DNA of 64,000 nucleotides from Verrucomicrobiia bacterium (GCA_030425385.1 JAUIAH010000020.1:62001-126000), one strand, 5' to 3'; positions 1 to 8,285 are shown, counted from the first letter of the stretch. The notes: generated by a model not told the origin, from the sequence alone. Program-made: numbers and translations.

Positions 1-129
1 CTTCTGGATATTCGAGAAGAGCTCGCTTTCTTCTGGGCCCACGAGTGAGATGGCAGTCCCCGTAGCGCCAGCGCGACCGGCTCTACCAATGCGATGAATG
101 TAATCTTCGCCAACCATGGGCAGGGTTTT
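1..129 (-). pseudogene. C-terminal remnant of a DEAD-box RNA helicase
   Basis: Read on the minus strand, the first 129 bases encode [19 protein letters not shown] followed by [17 protein letters not shown], the motif VI region (HRIGRxGRAG, ATP and RNA binding) of an RhlE-type DEAD-box helicase. The frame runs off the left edge of the window. Immediately upstream of LPMV the frame gives Thr, Lys and then a TAA stop (130-132), where the family normally has the strand ending in NYDLP. Similarity therefore stops abruptly at about base 123, and the N-terminal domains are not seen in the window. This looks like a helicase cut by an insertion or rearrangement whose new DNA begins near base 124. An alternative is an assembly join. 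The identity of the fragment is secure; the cause of the break is inference. Confidence 0.8.
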
Positions 130-168
130 TTATTAGTTCCGTTAATCTCCGTGGATCTATCATTATCT

Positions 169-1494
169 CTACGGCGCAATGCAGTAGAGGTGTTTTGTAG
201 ACCTAACTATTAGCCGGCCTCTACTGATGGCAGGGGTTGAAAGAAACTCTCCACCACCATCGAAGCTGGTTCTGCTCAGTTCCTCGAATCGTTCTCCTAA
301 CTGGATCGTCACCATCTCTCCATTGTGCCGTAAATGATACATATTGCTGCCTGCAGCGACTGGCGAGGCGTAGTCGCCACTGGATCGAGACAGCCTCCCT
401 GCGTTGCTCCTGCCTCTGGCGATCCTCGTCCGGTAGACACCTTTTCCTGTTTTCGCATCGAGGCAATATGCTGTATCACTGTTGATCCAATAAAGACGAT
501 CCGAGTAGTAAATAGGTGATGCGACCAGCCCACTACGCCCGCTTTCCCAAAGAACATGTGTTTGGTTGACATTCCCCTTGCCTCCAGACCGAACCGCAAA
601 CGTTCCTCCACCCCTGCCGCCAATGCCATAGACCATACCGTCATGGGCAATGACACTAGAAGTAGCGGTGTTGTCTTGAGAGCCGTCACAATGCCAAAGT
701 GGCTCACCAGTGTCAGGGTTGAAGCCAAGAGCCTTATTAGGCACGCTCAGAACTAATTCTGTTCGGCCACCTCCAATGACTAAAACTGGCGTTCCCCAGG
801 TGTTGCCGAAGTCCTCACTCTGCTGTCTCCAGACCTCTCGTCCTGTCTCTTTGTCGATAGCTACCAGCGCACTAGCTTCGATGGACGCGGTTACAATGAC
901 TAAGTTCTTATGGAGGATGGGGCTGGCCGCCGAACCCCTTTCTCGCGAATTGAGTTCTTTGCCGACTTTGGCTTGCCAGACCTTCGCTCCTTTCATGTCG
1001 AAGGCAACGACACCCGTCGTTCCAAAGAATGCGTAGATCTTCTCTCCATCGGAAACAGGAGTATGGCTAGTGTAGCCGTGGAGAGCTAGATTGCCCCCGT
1101 ATTCATCTATAGGAAGCACCGGTTCAATTTCCTGATCCCAAACCGTCGCGCCATCCTTGCTGTCTACACAAAGCAGATGAAACCTGAGGTGTTCTTGATC
1201 TCCGAGATTGTCGGGATCTATCCCATATCCTGTCCAGTAAGTGAGAAATATATGATTCCCGACGACAATAGGACTGGAATGCCCAGGGCCTGGCAAGGAG
1301 ATTCGCCACTTCGTATTCTTGCTAACACTCCAGTTGGCAGGCAACACTTGCCCGTCTGCATAGATTCCTGATCCATTGGGCCCACGAAATCGCGCCCAAT
1401 CGGCAGATTCAGCCTGCGTGCGACATGCCAATCCCGATGTGAGAACGAGCAAAATAAGCAATGCAGGGAATATCACGGATTTACAACAATTCAC
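169..1494 (-). CDS. Exported PQQ-like beta-propeller lipoprotein
   Basis: The 441-residue product starts with a hydrophobic signal segment (residues 5-20) and a lipobox-like LTSGLAC, giving a probable lipid-modified Cys24. Mature sequence begins near SADWARFRGPNGSG, the typical opening of outer-membrane PQQ-repeat proteins of Planctomycetota and Verrucomicrobiota. Repeated blades of the type LVAIDKETGREVWRQ, FAVRSGG and YCLDAKTGKGVYR are spread through residues 110-440, predicting a propeller. Such proteins are often called PQQ-binding or BamB-like, but most have no known substrate, and no dehydrogenase catalytic signature was recognised. It sits in the disturbed region next to the helicase remnant. 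Family is confident; function is unknown. Confidence 0.85.
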   Translation of the reverse strand: MNCCKSVIFPALLILLVLTSGLACRTQAESADWARFRGPNGSGIYADGQVLPANWSVSKNTKWRISLPGPGHSSPIVVGNHIFLTYWTGYGIDPDNLGDQEHLRFHLLCVDSKDGATVWDQEIEPVLPIDEYGGNLALHGYTSHTPVSDGEKIYAFFGTTGVVAFDMKGAKVWQAKVGKELNSRERGSAASPILHKNLVIVTASIEASALVAIDKETGREVWRQQSEDFGNTWGTPVLVIGGGRTELVLSVPNKALGFNPDTGEPLWHCDGSQDNTATSSVIAHDGMVYGIGGRGGGTFAVRSGGKGNVNQTHVLWESGRSGLVASPIYYSDRLYWINSDTAYCLDAKTGKGVYRTRIARGRSNAGRLSRSSGDYASPVAAGSNMYHLRHNGEMVTIQLGERFEELSRTSFDGGGEFLSTPAISRGRLIVRSTKHLYCIAP

Positions 1495-1563
1495 TTCTTT
1501 TATGTTGTTGATGGAATCAGCTATCCAGGACTAATTGTTCATGTTAGATGAACAGCAGTAATC

Positions 1564-1713
1564 TCACTCCCCCCCCTTTTTTTTGGGTGCTAAGGTGCTA
1601 TTTGAAAGCTTCTTACGTTCAATGAGGCTACTCTTCTTCTTTGCCGCAGCATTCGCCTGCTTAAGTTTTTGATCTTTGTTCTTCTGTTTGGATTTAGGTG
1701 ATTTGTCGCCCAT
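1564..1713 (-). CDS. Small, highly basic conserved protein (MGDKSPKSKQK type)
   Basis: A 49-residue reading frame on the minus strand starts MGDKSPKSKQKNKDQKLKQ and ends APKKKGGE before a TGA. It is almost entirely Lys, Gln, Ala and Ser with no hydrophobic core, so it is probably disordered. From memory, the opening MGDKSPKSxQK recurs in small uncharacterised proteins of many bacteria, which supports a real gene despite its length. The C-terminal codons lie in a run of eight A and eight G (minus strand; bases 1569-1584), a place where length slippage would change the end of the protein. The role is unknown; nucleic-acid binding would fit the charge but is a guess. Confidence 0.72.
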   Translation of the reverse strand: MGDKSPKSKQKNKDQKLKQANAAAKKKSSLIERKKLSNSTLAPKKKGGE

Positions 1714-1831
1714 GGTATGCTTTAGTTATAGGTTTGGTCTCGTGAGATTCGTTAAAGAGGGTGATTCTTCTTATGGCGGGCGCGCAGTTTCTAGTGAGGC
1801 GCGGCAGGTGCTGAGACCGTTTCTGCCGCTT

Positions 1832-2878
1832 CTAGGAATTCAGTTCCGGGCAAGCTCGGCCAGCCCAACTTGGCTCAGGGACCTGAAGCGCTAACGCTAG
1901 CTTTAATTCCCCAGAACTAGGCACGCGGCAGAGCGCATTTTCTAGCATCAATCCCACTACGCTTTCGTAAGACAATCCGTTGGCTATCTCACATGCTCTG
2001 GGAAAGTAGCTCGACCCACAAGTCATGCCAGGGACCAGGTTCGCTTCAAGGAAAAATAGACTCCCTTCCTTAGTCGATTTGATATCAATTCGACCAAAAT
2101 CCCTTGCCCCAAGCTCCCTAAAAACACGAGTAGCCAGGTCTGCCACCTTCTGCCTGAGGAAATCGTCATCGATTCGCATAAGCACCTCAGAATCTTCTCT
2201 TTTCACTGTCTCACCGAGTATCCTTAGCCCGTTGCCTGTTTCAGGCGGGACAATCTCAATCGGTGACACAGTCAATGATCCATCCGGATTTTCAATAATC
2301 GCAACGGTGAACTCGCGGCCATCCAAATACTGCTCTACCAATATGGGGAGATGATAGGATTCGTATAGTTCTGACACTTTCGACTGAAAACCTTTAAGAT
2401 CTTCAACGAAAAAATGGTCGTCGATCCCATTCCCGTTCGCCGCGTCTGATGGCTTCACGAAGCACGGGAACTCTATAGGGATCTCTTCTGTAGACTTGAA
2501 CTGCCCTGGCTCCGCCTTGAAAAAACCGGCTGTAGATACGCCTTGCTTCCTTAGATGTTTCTTTGCCGCGACTTTGTTAGAATCAAATCTCAGTACTCGC
2601 CTATGAGACCCCGTGAAATTGACCTCATGGTAATCGAAATAGTCAGCTAGCCAAAGGTCCTCTTCGCTTTCCCTTACTAGATACTTAACAGCCAAGATGA
2701 CCAGATCTGGTCTGCGTTCTACAATTGCGGCAAGGTCTGCCTCTGCCTGACAAACATTAAGTTTGACTCTGTGCCCCGCTCTTTGAATGGCTTCCCGTAG
2801 ACTCTCACAAGCCGCTGGTCCTCCAAATCCTGTCTCTTTTAGGGTCGTGTTTGGGGTCGTCGCGATTTCAATATCCAT
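1832..2878 (-). CDS. D-alanine--D-alanine ligase-like ATP-grasp protein
   Basis: The 348-residue product has an N-terminal Rossmann-like part (residues 1-95), then the ATP-grasp fold: FPCFVKPSDAANGNGI with the ATP-binding Lys and glycine-rich turn (about residues 137-152), LVEQYLDGREFTVAII (about 180-195), and RIDIKSTKEGSLFFLEANLVPGM (about 263-285), where Asp, Glu and Asn are the usual Mg ligands. It resembles Ddl but the N-terminus differs from canonical Ddl and there is no mur or fts context. It may therefore ligate another carboxylate-amine pair, such as an amino acid or peptide substrate. It lies in the accessory region, preceded by about 230 bp of AT-rich non-coding DNA. The fold is confident; the substrate is not. 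Confidence 0.8.
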   Translation of the reverse strand: MDIEIATTPNTTLKETGFGGPAACESLREAIQRAGHRVKLNVCQAEADLAAIVERRPDLVILAVKYLVRESEEDLWLADYFDYHEVNFTGSHRRVLRFDSNKVAAKKHLRKQGVSTAGFFKAEPGQFKSTEEIPIEFPCFVKPSDAANGNGIDDHFFVEDLKGFQSKVSELYESYHLPILVEQYLDGREFTVAIIENPDGSLTVSPIEIVPPETGNGLRILGETVKREDSEVLMRIDDDFLRQKVADLATRVFRELGARDFGRIDIKSTKEGSLFFLEANLVPGMTCGSSYFPRACEIANGLSYESVVGLMLENALCRVPSSGELKLALALQVPEPSWAGRACPELNS

Positions 2879-3111
2879 TATCTGTTCTCATCGTCATAGT
2901 TATCTGGCGTTTCCGGCCAAAGAACCATGAAGGCAGAGAAAAGCGGCGACATTGTTAGTGTAGTCGTCTTGCTTGATCTTCGCAGAGGATCAGTCGGTAG
3001 TAATTTCCACCATGGGACAGGATCTGAATAAAGCTAATCATCATTCTATTATTGATAAAATAGATTATCAAGATTTAGAATAGTTTCAAGAATTACCATC
3101 AGCTCGTCTAG

Positions 3112-3456
3112 GAGGCGCCATTGCCGCTGTTCCACTCAGACGATCCCCTTCCTTTCACCATTGCCCCAGCCCCTTTCGAGTGGCTCATTGGGCATCATGA
3201 CTCCTGATCGCGATTGTCGGCCGGTGGCGGCTGAGCTGTATTTCCTGCCCGTGCACACCCGGATGCTCCTGAAGTTTGAGGCGGAGACGGTCGAGTATGT
3301 CACCTGTGCGTGGTGTCGGATCACGGTGGAAGGCCGGGATGGGCGGCGAGCTTCTGGCTGGGGCGAGACGCCGTTGAGTGTCACCTGGGTGTGGCCTAGT
3401 GATCGGCCTTACGAAGAACGGCATCAGGCCCTTCAAAAGTGCTGCCACGCCGGGTG
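3112..3456 (+). repeat. Direct repeat A, copy 1 (duplicated 5' end of the enolase-family gene)
   Basis: This segment aligns without gaps to 5398-5732 at a fixed offset of 2286 bp for about 335 bp. I counted nine differences, all of them transitions (for example c/t near 3122 and a/g near 3179). It covers about 85 bp upstream of the start codon and the first 83 or so codons of the gene that is complete at 5483. Similarity ends at the GTGCTGCC near 3439-3446. The two copies bracket the secreted-protein gene at 3591-5285. The near identity indicates a recent duplication. Confidence 0.93.
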
Positions 3457-3457
3457 A
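3197..3457 (+). pseudogene. Truncated duplicate of the enolase-superfamily gene
   Basis: From the ATG at 3197 the frame reads MTPDRDCRPVAAELYFLPVH and follows the N-terminal domain of the protein encoded at 5483. After KCC it enters unrelated sequence (HAG) and stops at 3455-3457. Only the N-terminal capping domain is present; the barrel with all catalytic residues is missing, so it cannot be an active enzyme. It is best read as the stump left when the gene's 5' end was duplicated or when an insert separated it from the rest. Confidence 0.88.
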
Positions 3458-3522
3458 GCCAGCCGGTGGCCACGTCGTGTCGTGGAAGGTGTCAAACCCT
3501 CTATCTGATGAAGTGTTTGAGC

Positions 3523-3540
3523 GCCCATAACTTAACACAA
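3523..3540 (+). repeat. 18-nt motif GCCCATAACTTAACACAA, shared with 53642-53659
   Basis: This motif lies about 65 bp after repeat copy 1 ends and about 50 bp beyond the stop of the minus-strand gene at 3591. The same 18-mer with one A/G difference occurs at 53642-53659, inside the other insert bracketed by a gene-5'-end duplication. It does not fit the integron attC core consensus. It may be a recombination or end sequence of the inserted DNA, but that is inference from two examples. Confidence 0.5.
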
Positions 3541-3590
3541 TCTTTAATGTAAAAAATCCAGCGGTAGTGGATATCCGTGACAAAAACTGG

Positions 3591-5285
3591 CTACGGGCGC
3601 GAGACTGCAATCCTGAAAAGCCTCCAAGGGAGTTCCTGTATTTGCTGAATCGACTGAAGTTCAAAAACCAGCTGTCCTGGCTTCGATTGATAAGACTGAA
3701 CCAATCGAAAATGCCCACGAGCATTCTCCCAGAACCTCCCATCTACTGAGCCTTCGAAGTGCACCTCAACGCCTTTAGACTGAAGGCTCCTGGAATACGT
3801 TAACATCAACTGGGCGCGCAAGCCGTCTCGAACGATCGTCACGTCAGCTCCTGCAACTTGGGCGGGGTCGAGCGCATTCGTGCCCACGGCGTACTCTAGC
3901 AAATCTGTTGAGCCATCATCATCAAGGTCGCCGTCAGGCTCTCGACTAGGCGCAATTCTAACGAGGCGATCCAGCCATTCTTCAAAGGAGACCTCTGGTT
4001 CGGCGGAGAAATCTGCAAACGCCAGAGCTATCGAACCCAATCGCCTTGGAAAAACGGATAACACGCCCTGGGCATCTCTCGCACTAGTTAAGAAAACGGG
4101 AAGCCGGGAACCGAGGACTCCATGACGCCACCCGCTCGGTGGCCGGAATATTCTATAGTTGAGTGTGACTCGCCTCCCTTCATCTTCACTAACGCTTCCC
4201 TCTAGACGTGTCTCCACCGAAATTTCATCCACAAACACGCGTACATGATGACCAAGATCTATAAGTGTATTGGCTTCACGGTAACCTCCCACGGCGTCTA
4301 CCTTGACAGGTTCGAGACTTTCCAAATCGATTGAGGCACCAGGACTTTCCAGAATGACTTGAAAGGTGTGCTCCGGCAATTGGGGATCAACAATTGGGGC
4401 GGCAATCACTTGTGCAGATATTTGATCAGGCTGAACGACTGGCACGATCGGCTCGCCAATCTGCGCTAGCGAAAACAGTTCATAACTGAATTGAGTCTCT
4501 ACAGCCTGTCTCAATCCCCATCCTAGACGAGGATCCGGACTAAGTCGATATGACAGATTCGCTGTGCGGGAATCATCTTCCAGCGTTGCGTCAAGCAGCT
4601 CCATTTCCAACGGAACCTCATCGAGTGTCGAACCAGAACCGACCGAGGGGATTACGATGCGTGGTGGAATTGACCTCAGGCGACTCAAATCCAGAATAAA
4701 GTCTGCACTTACTCTATAGTGAAGCTCAACCGGCGCAGGAGTGGCTGCGTTCGCTTCTCCGACTTGTCTCACAAGAGCATACCGAATCATATTTCGCTTG
4801 GGCAGCCTCACCGGAATAAAGTCTGGCCGTTTAGTCCCTTCAATGGTGTAGCCGGCAGCATCGGAAACGGGTCGATTGCCAACAGCGAGGCTTAACCGGT
4901 CAGTTGGCAATACTTCCCAACCTCCGTTAGGGCGATCAATCTCGTAAGTGGCACGTATTGATCGCCCCGGAACGGACCATTCATCACTCAACGGGCGAAA
5001 CGAAATGAATCGAGGGGCGATGACTTCACCTACTTCGTTTTTGATAACCGTGGTAGAAAAAACGGACGTCACCGCCAGCACCCAGTTCTGGTCCCCGAGT
5101 GCCTCCGCGAGAATGGGATAGTTTCCGTGACTTGATAGATAGACATCAAACCGGTGGAAACTAGCTTCAGGATCTGAAATAGGCGCCGATTCAATAATCG
5201 CGGTTAATCCAGCGGACGCTCGACTGACTTGGACTACAAAAACACAAAAGAGAACAAAAAGAGTTGTAGAAGTTTTCACGGTCAT
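3591..5285 (-). CDS. Large secreted protein of unknown function
   Basis: I chose the ATG at 5285 because it begins MTVKTSTTLFVLFCVFVVQV and ends RASAGL, a good signal peptide; an upstream in-frame Met at 5333 would bury it. The 564-residue mature region is rich in beta-strand-like segments and has two similar halves, with SAPISDPEASFHRFDVYLSS near the start and AAPIVDPQLPEHTFQVILES near residue 300, implying an internal duplication. Near residue 445 it has SREPDGDLDDDGSTDLLEYA followed by VGTNALDP, a short Asp-rich calcium-binding-like motif that recurs near the C-terminus of secreted Verrucomicrobiota proteins. No enzyme signature was recognised. The gene lies wholly between the two copies of repeat A and is more AT-rich than downstream genes, so it is probably part of the inserted DNA. 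Confidence 0.8.
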   Translation of the reverse strand: MTVKTSTTLFVLFCVFVVQVSRASAGLTAIIESAPISDPEASFHRFDVYLSSHGNYPILAEALGDQNWVLAVTSVFSTTVIKNEVGEVIAPRFISFRPLSDEWSVPGRSIRATYEIDRPNGGWEVLPTDRLSLAVGNRPVSDAAGYTIEGTKRPDFIPVRLPKRNMIRYALVRQVGEANAATPAPVELHYRVSADFILDLSRLRSIPPRIVIPSVGSGSTLDEVPLEMELLDATLEDDSRTANLSYRLSPDPRLGWGLRQAVETQFSYELFSLAQIGEPIVPVVQPDQISAQVIAAPIVDPQLPEHTFQVILESPGASIDLESLEPVKVDAVGGYREANTLIDLGHHVRVFVDEISVETRLEGSVSEDEGRRVTLNYRIFRPPSGWRHGVLGSRLPVFLTSARDAQGVLSVFPRRLGSIALAFADFSAEPEVSFEEWLDRLVRIAPSREPDGDLDDDGSTDLLEYAVGTNALDPAQVAGADVTIVRDGLRAQLMLTYSRSLQSKGVEVHFEGSVDGRFWENARGHFRLVQSYQSKPGQLVFELQSIQQIQELPWRLFRIAVSRP

Positions 5286-5397
5286 TGGTCTGTGCATACA
5301 AAGCATATACATAGGATATCCATATTCAACCACAAACAGCTCTGCCGTAATGTGACATTATTGCCAGCAAACATCTTGCACTAATCTAATCCATCTT

Positions 5398-5737
5398 GAG
5401 GCGCCATCGCCGCTGTTCTACTCAGACGATCCCCTTCCTTTCACCATTGCCCCAGCCCCTTTCGGGTGGCTCATTGGGCATCATGACTCCTGATCGCGAT
5501 TGTCGGCCAGTGGCGGCTGAGCTGTATTTCCTACCCGTGCACACCCGGATGCCCCTGAAGTTTGGGGCGGAGACGGTCGAGTATGTCACCTGTGCGCGGT
5601 GTCGGATCACGGTGGAAGGCCGGGATGGGCGGCGAGCTTCTGGCTGGGGCGAGACGCCGTTGAGTGTCACCTGGGTGTGGCCTAGTGATCGGCCTTACGA
5701 AGAACGGCATCAGGCCCTTCAAGAGTGCTGCCGCCGG
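5398..5737 (+). repeat. Direct repeat A, copy 2 (at the intact gene)
   Basis: This is the matching copy of 3112-3456, continuous with the complete enolase-family gene that starts at 5483. It includes about 85 bp of leader, so both copies probably carry the same promoter or translation signals. Confidence 0.93.
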
Positions 5738-6862
5738 TTGGCCGCCCACTGGCCCACCCTCGATTTCTGGGGGCATCCGATGGAAATTGGCCACCATTTC
5801 ATTGAGAAACAGCTCCCCAGTTTCCCCTTGCCGGGCATGCCTTGGCTGGCGGCGCTCGTCTGCAATTCTCTCTTCGACATCGCCCTCCACGACGCCTATG
5901 GCCACCTTCATGGGGTGGACATCTACGAGACCTACCAGCGAGAGTGGATGAACCACGATCTCAGCGCGTATCTCTCGCCTGCCGAGGACACGGCCGTCTC
6001 TTTCAAAGGATTGTATCCGAGCGATTTCTTCCAGCCGCACGCGCACCCGAATGCCCTTCCCGCCTGGCATCTGGTTGGCGGACTCGATCCCCTCACCCAG
6101 AGCGACCTGACCGGGAACGAACCCGAGGATGGGTATCCGGTCTTGTTAGGCGATTGGATGGAACGCGACGGCCTTACCTGTCTCAAGATCAAGTTGCGTG
6201 GCAATGACTACGCGTGGGATTACGATCGCATTGTGGCCACAGGCAACATCGCGCTCGATCGGGGCGGCACCTGGCTGACGACGGATTTCAACTGCATGGT
6301 CACGGACCCGGCCTATGTCACGCGTTTGTTAGACCAACTTCGCGATGAACATCCGCGGCTATACGGGATGCTTCTCTACGTCGAGCAACCGTTTCCCTAC
6401 GAACTCTCCGATCACCCCATCGATGTGCATAGTGTCAGTGCTCGCAAGCCGCTCTTTCTGGATGAAAGCGCGCATGACTGGAAAGAAATCCGTCACGGCC
6501 GCGCGCTCGGATGGACCGGCGTGGCCCTCAAGACCTGCAAGACGCAAACGGGAGCTCTGCTCAGCGCCTGCTGGGCGCGCGCGCACGGCATGACTCTCAT
6601 GGTGCAAGATCTCACCAATCCCATGCTTGCACAGATCCCTCATGTGCGCCTGGCTGCTCAGGTGGGCACGATCATGGGCGTGGAAACCAATGGCATGCAA
6701 TTCTATCCGGAAGCTTCCCTAGCAGAAGCGCACGTACACCCGGGTCTTTATCAGCGGCGTCACGGGTGTCTGGATCTGTCTTCTCTCCACGGACCCGGCT
6801 TTGGCTATCGCACCGACGCTATCGAAAGACAGCTTCCTCCGGCGGAACCCCTTGACGTCTGA
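5483..6862 (+). CDS. Enolase-superfamily (mandelate racemase/muconate lactonizing enzyme type) protein
   Basis: The ATG at 5483 is preferred; an upstream GTG/ATG-type extension adds 29 non-family residues. The 459-residue product has the N-terminal capping domain (residues 1-140) and a C-terminal barrel. Visible barrel motifs are TCLKIKLRGND (the KxK catalytic-lysine strand, about residue 235), TDFNC (first metal Asp and Asn), LLYVEQPFPYE (second metal-ligand Glu) and LFLDESAHDW (third acidic ligand), followed by VALKTCKTQTG (a further conserved Lys). The family abstracts a proton alpha to a carboxylate: dehydratases, racemases and epimerases of sugar acids or dipeptides. Length and motifs look complete. 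The sugar operon on the opposite strand points to a sugar acid, but the substrate cannot be read from sequence. A selenoprotein gene follows 43 bp later on the same strand. Confidence 0.88.
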   Translation: MTPDRDCRPVAAELYFLPVHTRMPLKFGAETVEYVTCARCRITVEGRDGRRASGWGETPLSVTWVWPSDRPYEERHQALQECCRRLAAHWPTLDFWGHPMEIGHHFIEKQLPSFPLPGMPWLAALVCNSLFDIALHDAYGHLHGVDIYETYQREWMNHDLSAYLSPAEDTAVSFKGLYPSDFFQPHAHPNALPAWHLVGGLDPLTQSDLTGNEPEDGYPVLLGDWMERDGLTCLKIKLRGNDYAWDYDRIVATGNIALDRGGTWLTTDFNCMVTDPAYVTRLLDQLRDEHPRLYGMLLYVEQPFPYELSDHPIDVHSVSARKPLFLDESAHDWKEIRHGRALGWTGVALKTCKTQTGALLSACWARAHGMTLMVQDLTNPMLAQIPHVRLAAQVGTIMGVETNGMQFYPEASLAEAHVHPGLYQRRHGCLDLSSLHGPGFGYRTDAIERQLPPAEPLDV

Positions 6863-6905
6863 GGGGTGCGAAGGCATTTCATTGCATTGTATTGCCTTCC
6901 TCACC

Positions 6906-7271
6906 ATGTCCAAGACCATTTCCCGATACTACCACCGCGGCGGCTGAACCTCCTGCAAGCGCGCGTCATCCTGGATGGATGACCACGAGGTCACGGTCGA
7001 TACGATTACCAATGCGACGAAAGAAACCATCACGGGCGATGAGGCCATGCCACTGGCGCTGAACGCCTCGACGATTCTCGCTGCCAAAGGCAAGAAGATC
7101 GTCCGTTTCACCGTCAAGCATGGGAACCTCGCTGATGACGCCACGGAGGACGATCTCCACAAGGCCATCGTGGGTCCCTCGGGAAAGCTGCGGGCGCCGA
7201 CCCTTTGGTCAGGAAGCACCCTCCTCGTCGGGTATCATCCTGACATGTATGCCGAAGCTCTGTTAGACTAG
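6906..7271 (+). CDS. Probable selenoprotein, ArsC/thioredoxin-like with UxxC motif (in-frame TGA = Sec14)
   Basis: An uninterrupted frame from the ATG at 6906 to the TAG at 7269-7271 contains one TGA at 6945-6947. Translating it as selenocysteine gives MSKTISRYYHRGG-U-TSC-KRASSWMDD, that is U14-T-S-C17, a Sec version of a CxxC redox centre after a beta-strand. The rest (NATKETITGDEAM, ILAAKGKKIVRF, GPSGKLRAPTLWSG, LLVGYHPDMYAEAL) matches a small ArsC/Spx-like thioredoxin-fold family for which (seleno)protein members are known. The cis-Pro equivalent is probably the Pro in RAPT. Total length is 121 residues. Ordinary gene callers would start at Met24 (6975) and lose the active site. A 7-bp hairpin starts 17 nt after the TGA. 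It needs selA, selB, selC and selD elsewhere in the genome. A nonsense mutation is less likely because the frame continues on both sides and TSC follows at the right spacing. Confidence 0.85.
6965..6983 (+). promoter_or_regulatory. Candidate bacterial SECIS hairpin
   Basis: Bases GTCATCC (6965-6971) and GGATGAC (6977-6983) form a perfect 7-bp stem with a 5-nt loop TGGAT. The hairpin lies inside the coding sequence; its loop begins 24 nt after the UGA. Bacterial SECIS elements are hairpins placed immediately downstream of the Sec UGA, usually with a G in the first positions of the apical loop, and this fits. SelB recognition itself cannot be judged by eye. Confidence 0.65.
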
Positions 7272-7322
7272 ATCAGATTAGGTCGAGACAGACCAGAACG
7301 CGCTTACCACGCAGCACGTTTG

Positions 7323-8285
7323 TTAGGAATCTTCTTGGTTCATCTTATCGATCGCCACCGCGGCGAGGATGACGAAGCCTTTGATGATTTGTTGCCAGAA
7401 AGGCGACACATTGAGGAGGAATAGGCCATTGTTCAGCACGCCGATGATGAGGCACCCTAACACCGTCCCCAGGACGGATCCTCGCCCGCCGGAAAGCGAC
7501 GTCCCTCCGATCACGACGGCAGCGATCGAATCCAGCTCGTAGCCGAGGCCCGCATTGGGTTGCGCGGAATCCAAGCGGGCCGTCACCAAGAGCCCAGCCA
7601 CTCCGGCCAGTGCGCCACCCAAGGTATAGACCCAGATCTTTATCCGATGCACACGGAGCCCGGTCAATAAGGCCGCCCGCTCATTTCCCCCCACTGCATA
7701 GAGGTAGCGACCAAAGCGCGTCTTCTTCGTCACGACCACGAAGATTGCCACCAAACCAGCCGTGATCCAAACGGGCATGGGCACGCCTAACAAGACCCCC
7801 GTTCCCAAGTAGCCGAAGTGGGGCCCCAACCCGGTGATGGGGAACCCTCCCGTCCATAGCATGGTGAGCCCACGTGCGATGCTGAACATGCCTAACGTTG
7901 CCACAAACGGCGGCAATTTGAAACGCGTGATGACAAAACCATTGAACCACCCCAACGCTAGCCCTACGGCGATGGCACTCACAATAGCGCCCGTCACGGT
8001 GAATTGGAGGAGCACCTCCAAGACAGGGATCGGTAGTCCATTCTTGAGAAGGCCCGCCGCCACGGCCCCGGAAAGCGCCAAGATCGCCCCCACCGAGAGG
8101 TCGATGCCTCCGCTCAGGATGATCAGGGTCATGCCAATGGAAAGACACAGGTTTACTGAGATCTGGCGGAGGATGTTCCACCCATTCTCGGGTGTCAGGA
8201 AGCGATCCGACAACAGCGTCATGGCGATCACCATGAGCAGAAGGGCGATGAGCGATTGGAAACGAGCGAGACGGGCGGGCATCAT
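7323..8285 (-). CDS. Sugar ABC transporter permease (RbsC family)
   Basis: The 320-residue product is almost entirely hydrophobic, with about eight to ten membrane segments. It carries the RbsC/XylH-type signatures LCLSIGMTLIILSGGIDLSV (about residues 46-65) and the loop AAVVIGGTSLSGGRGSVLGT (about 254-273). It is the membrane channel subunit for a periplasmic-binding-protein-dependent sugar importer whose ATPase and binding protein are encoded upstream on the same strand. It is the last gene of the operon and is separated from the ATPase gene by 1.7 kb of repeats and a transposase gene, so its transcription must either read through many hairpins or start locally. Sugar specificity is inferred only from the operon. 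Confidence 0.9.
   Translation of the reverse strand: MMPARLARFQSLIALLLMVIAMTLLSDRFLTPENGWNILRQISVNLCLSIGMTLIILSGGIDLSVGAILALSGAVAAGLLKNGLPIPVLEVLLQFTVTGAIVSAIAVGLALGWFNGFVITRFKLPPFVATLGMFSIARGLTMLWTGGFPITGLGPHFGYLGTGVLLGVPMPVWITAGLVAIFVVVTKKTRFGRYLYAVGGNERAALLTGLRVHRIKIWVYTLGGALAGVAGLLVTARLDSAQPNAGLGYELDSIAAVVIGGTSLSGGRGSVLGTVLGCLIIGVLNNGLFLLNVSPFWQQIIKGFVILAAVAIDKMNQEDS

Noticed and set aside
5396-5482. Upstream extension of the enolase-family protein
   Set aside because: These 29 residues are not family-like and lie in the leader duplicated with the gene; the ATG at 5483 begins the recognisable domain.
6945-6947. TGA as a simple nonsense mutation or assembly error
   Set aside because: The frame is continuous on both sides, the motif spacing to Cys17 is exact, and a hairpin follows at a SECIS-like distance.
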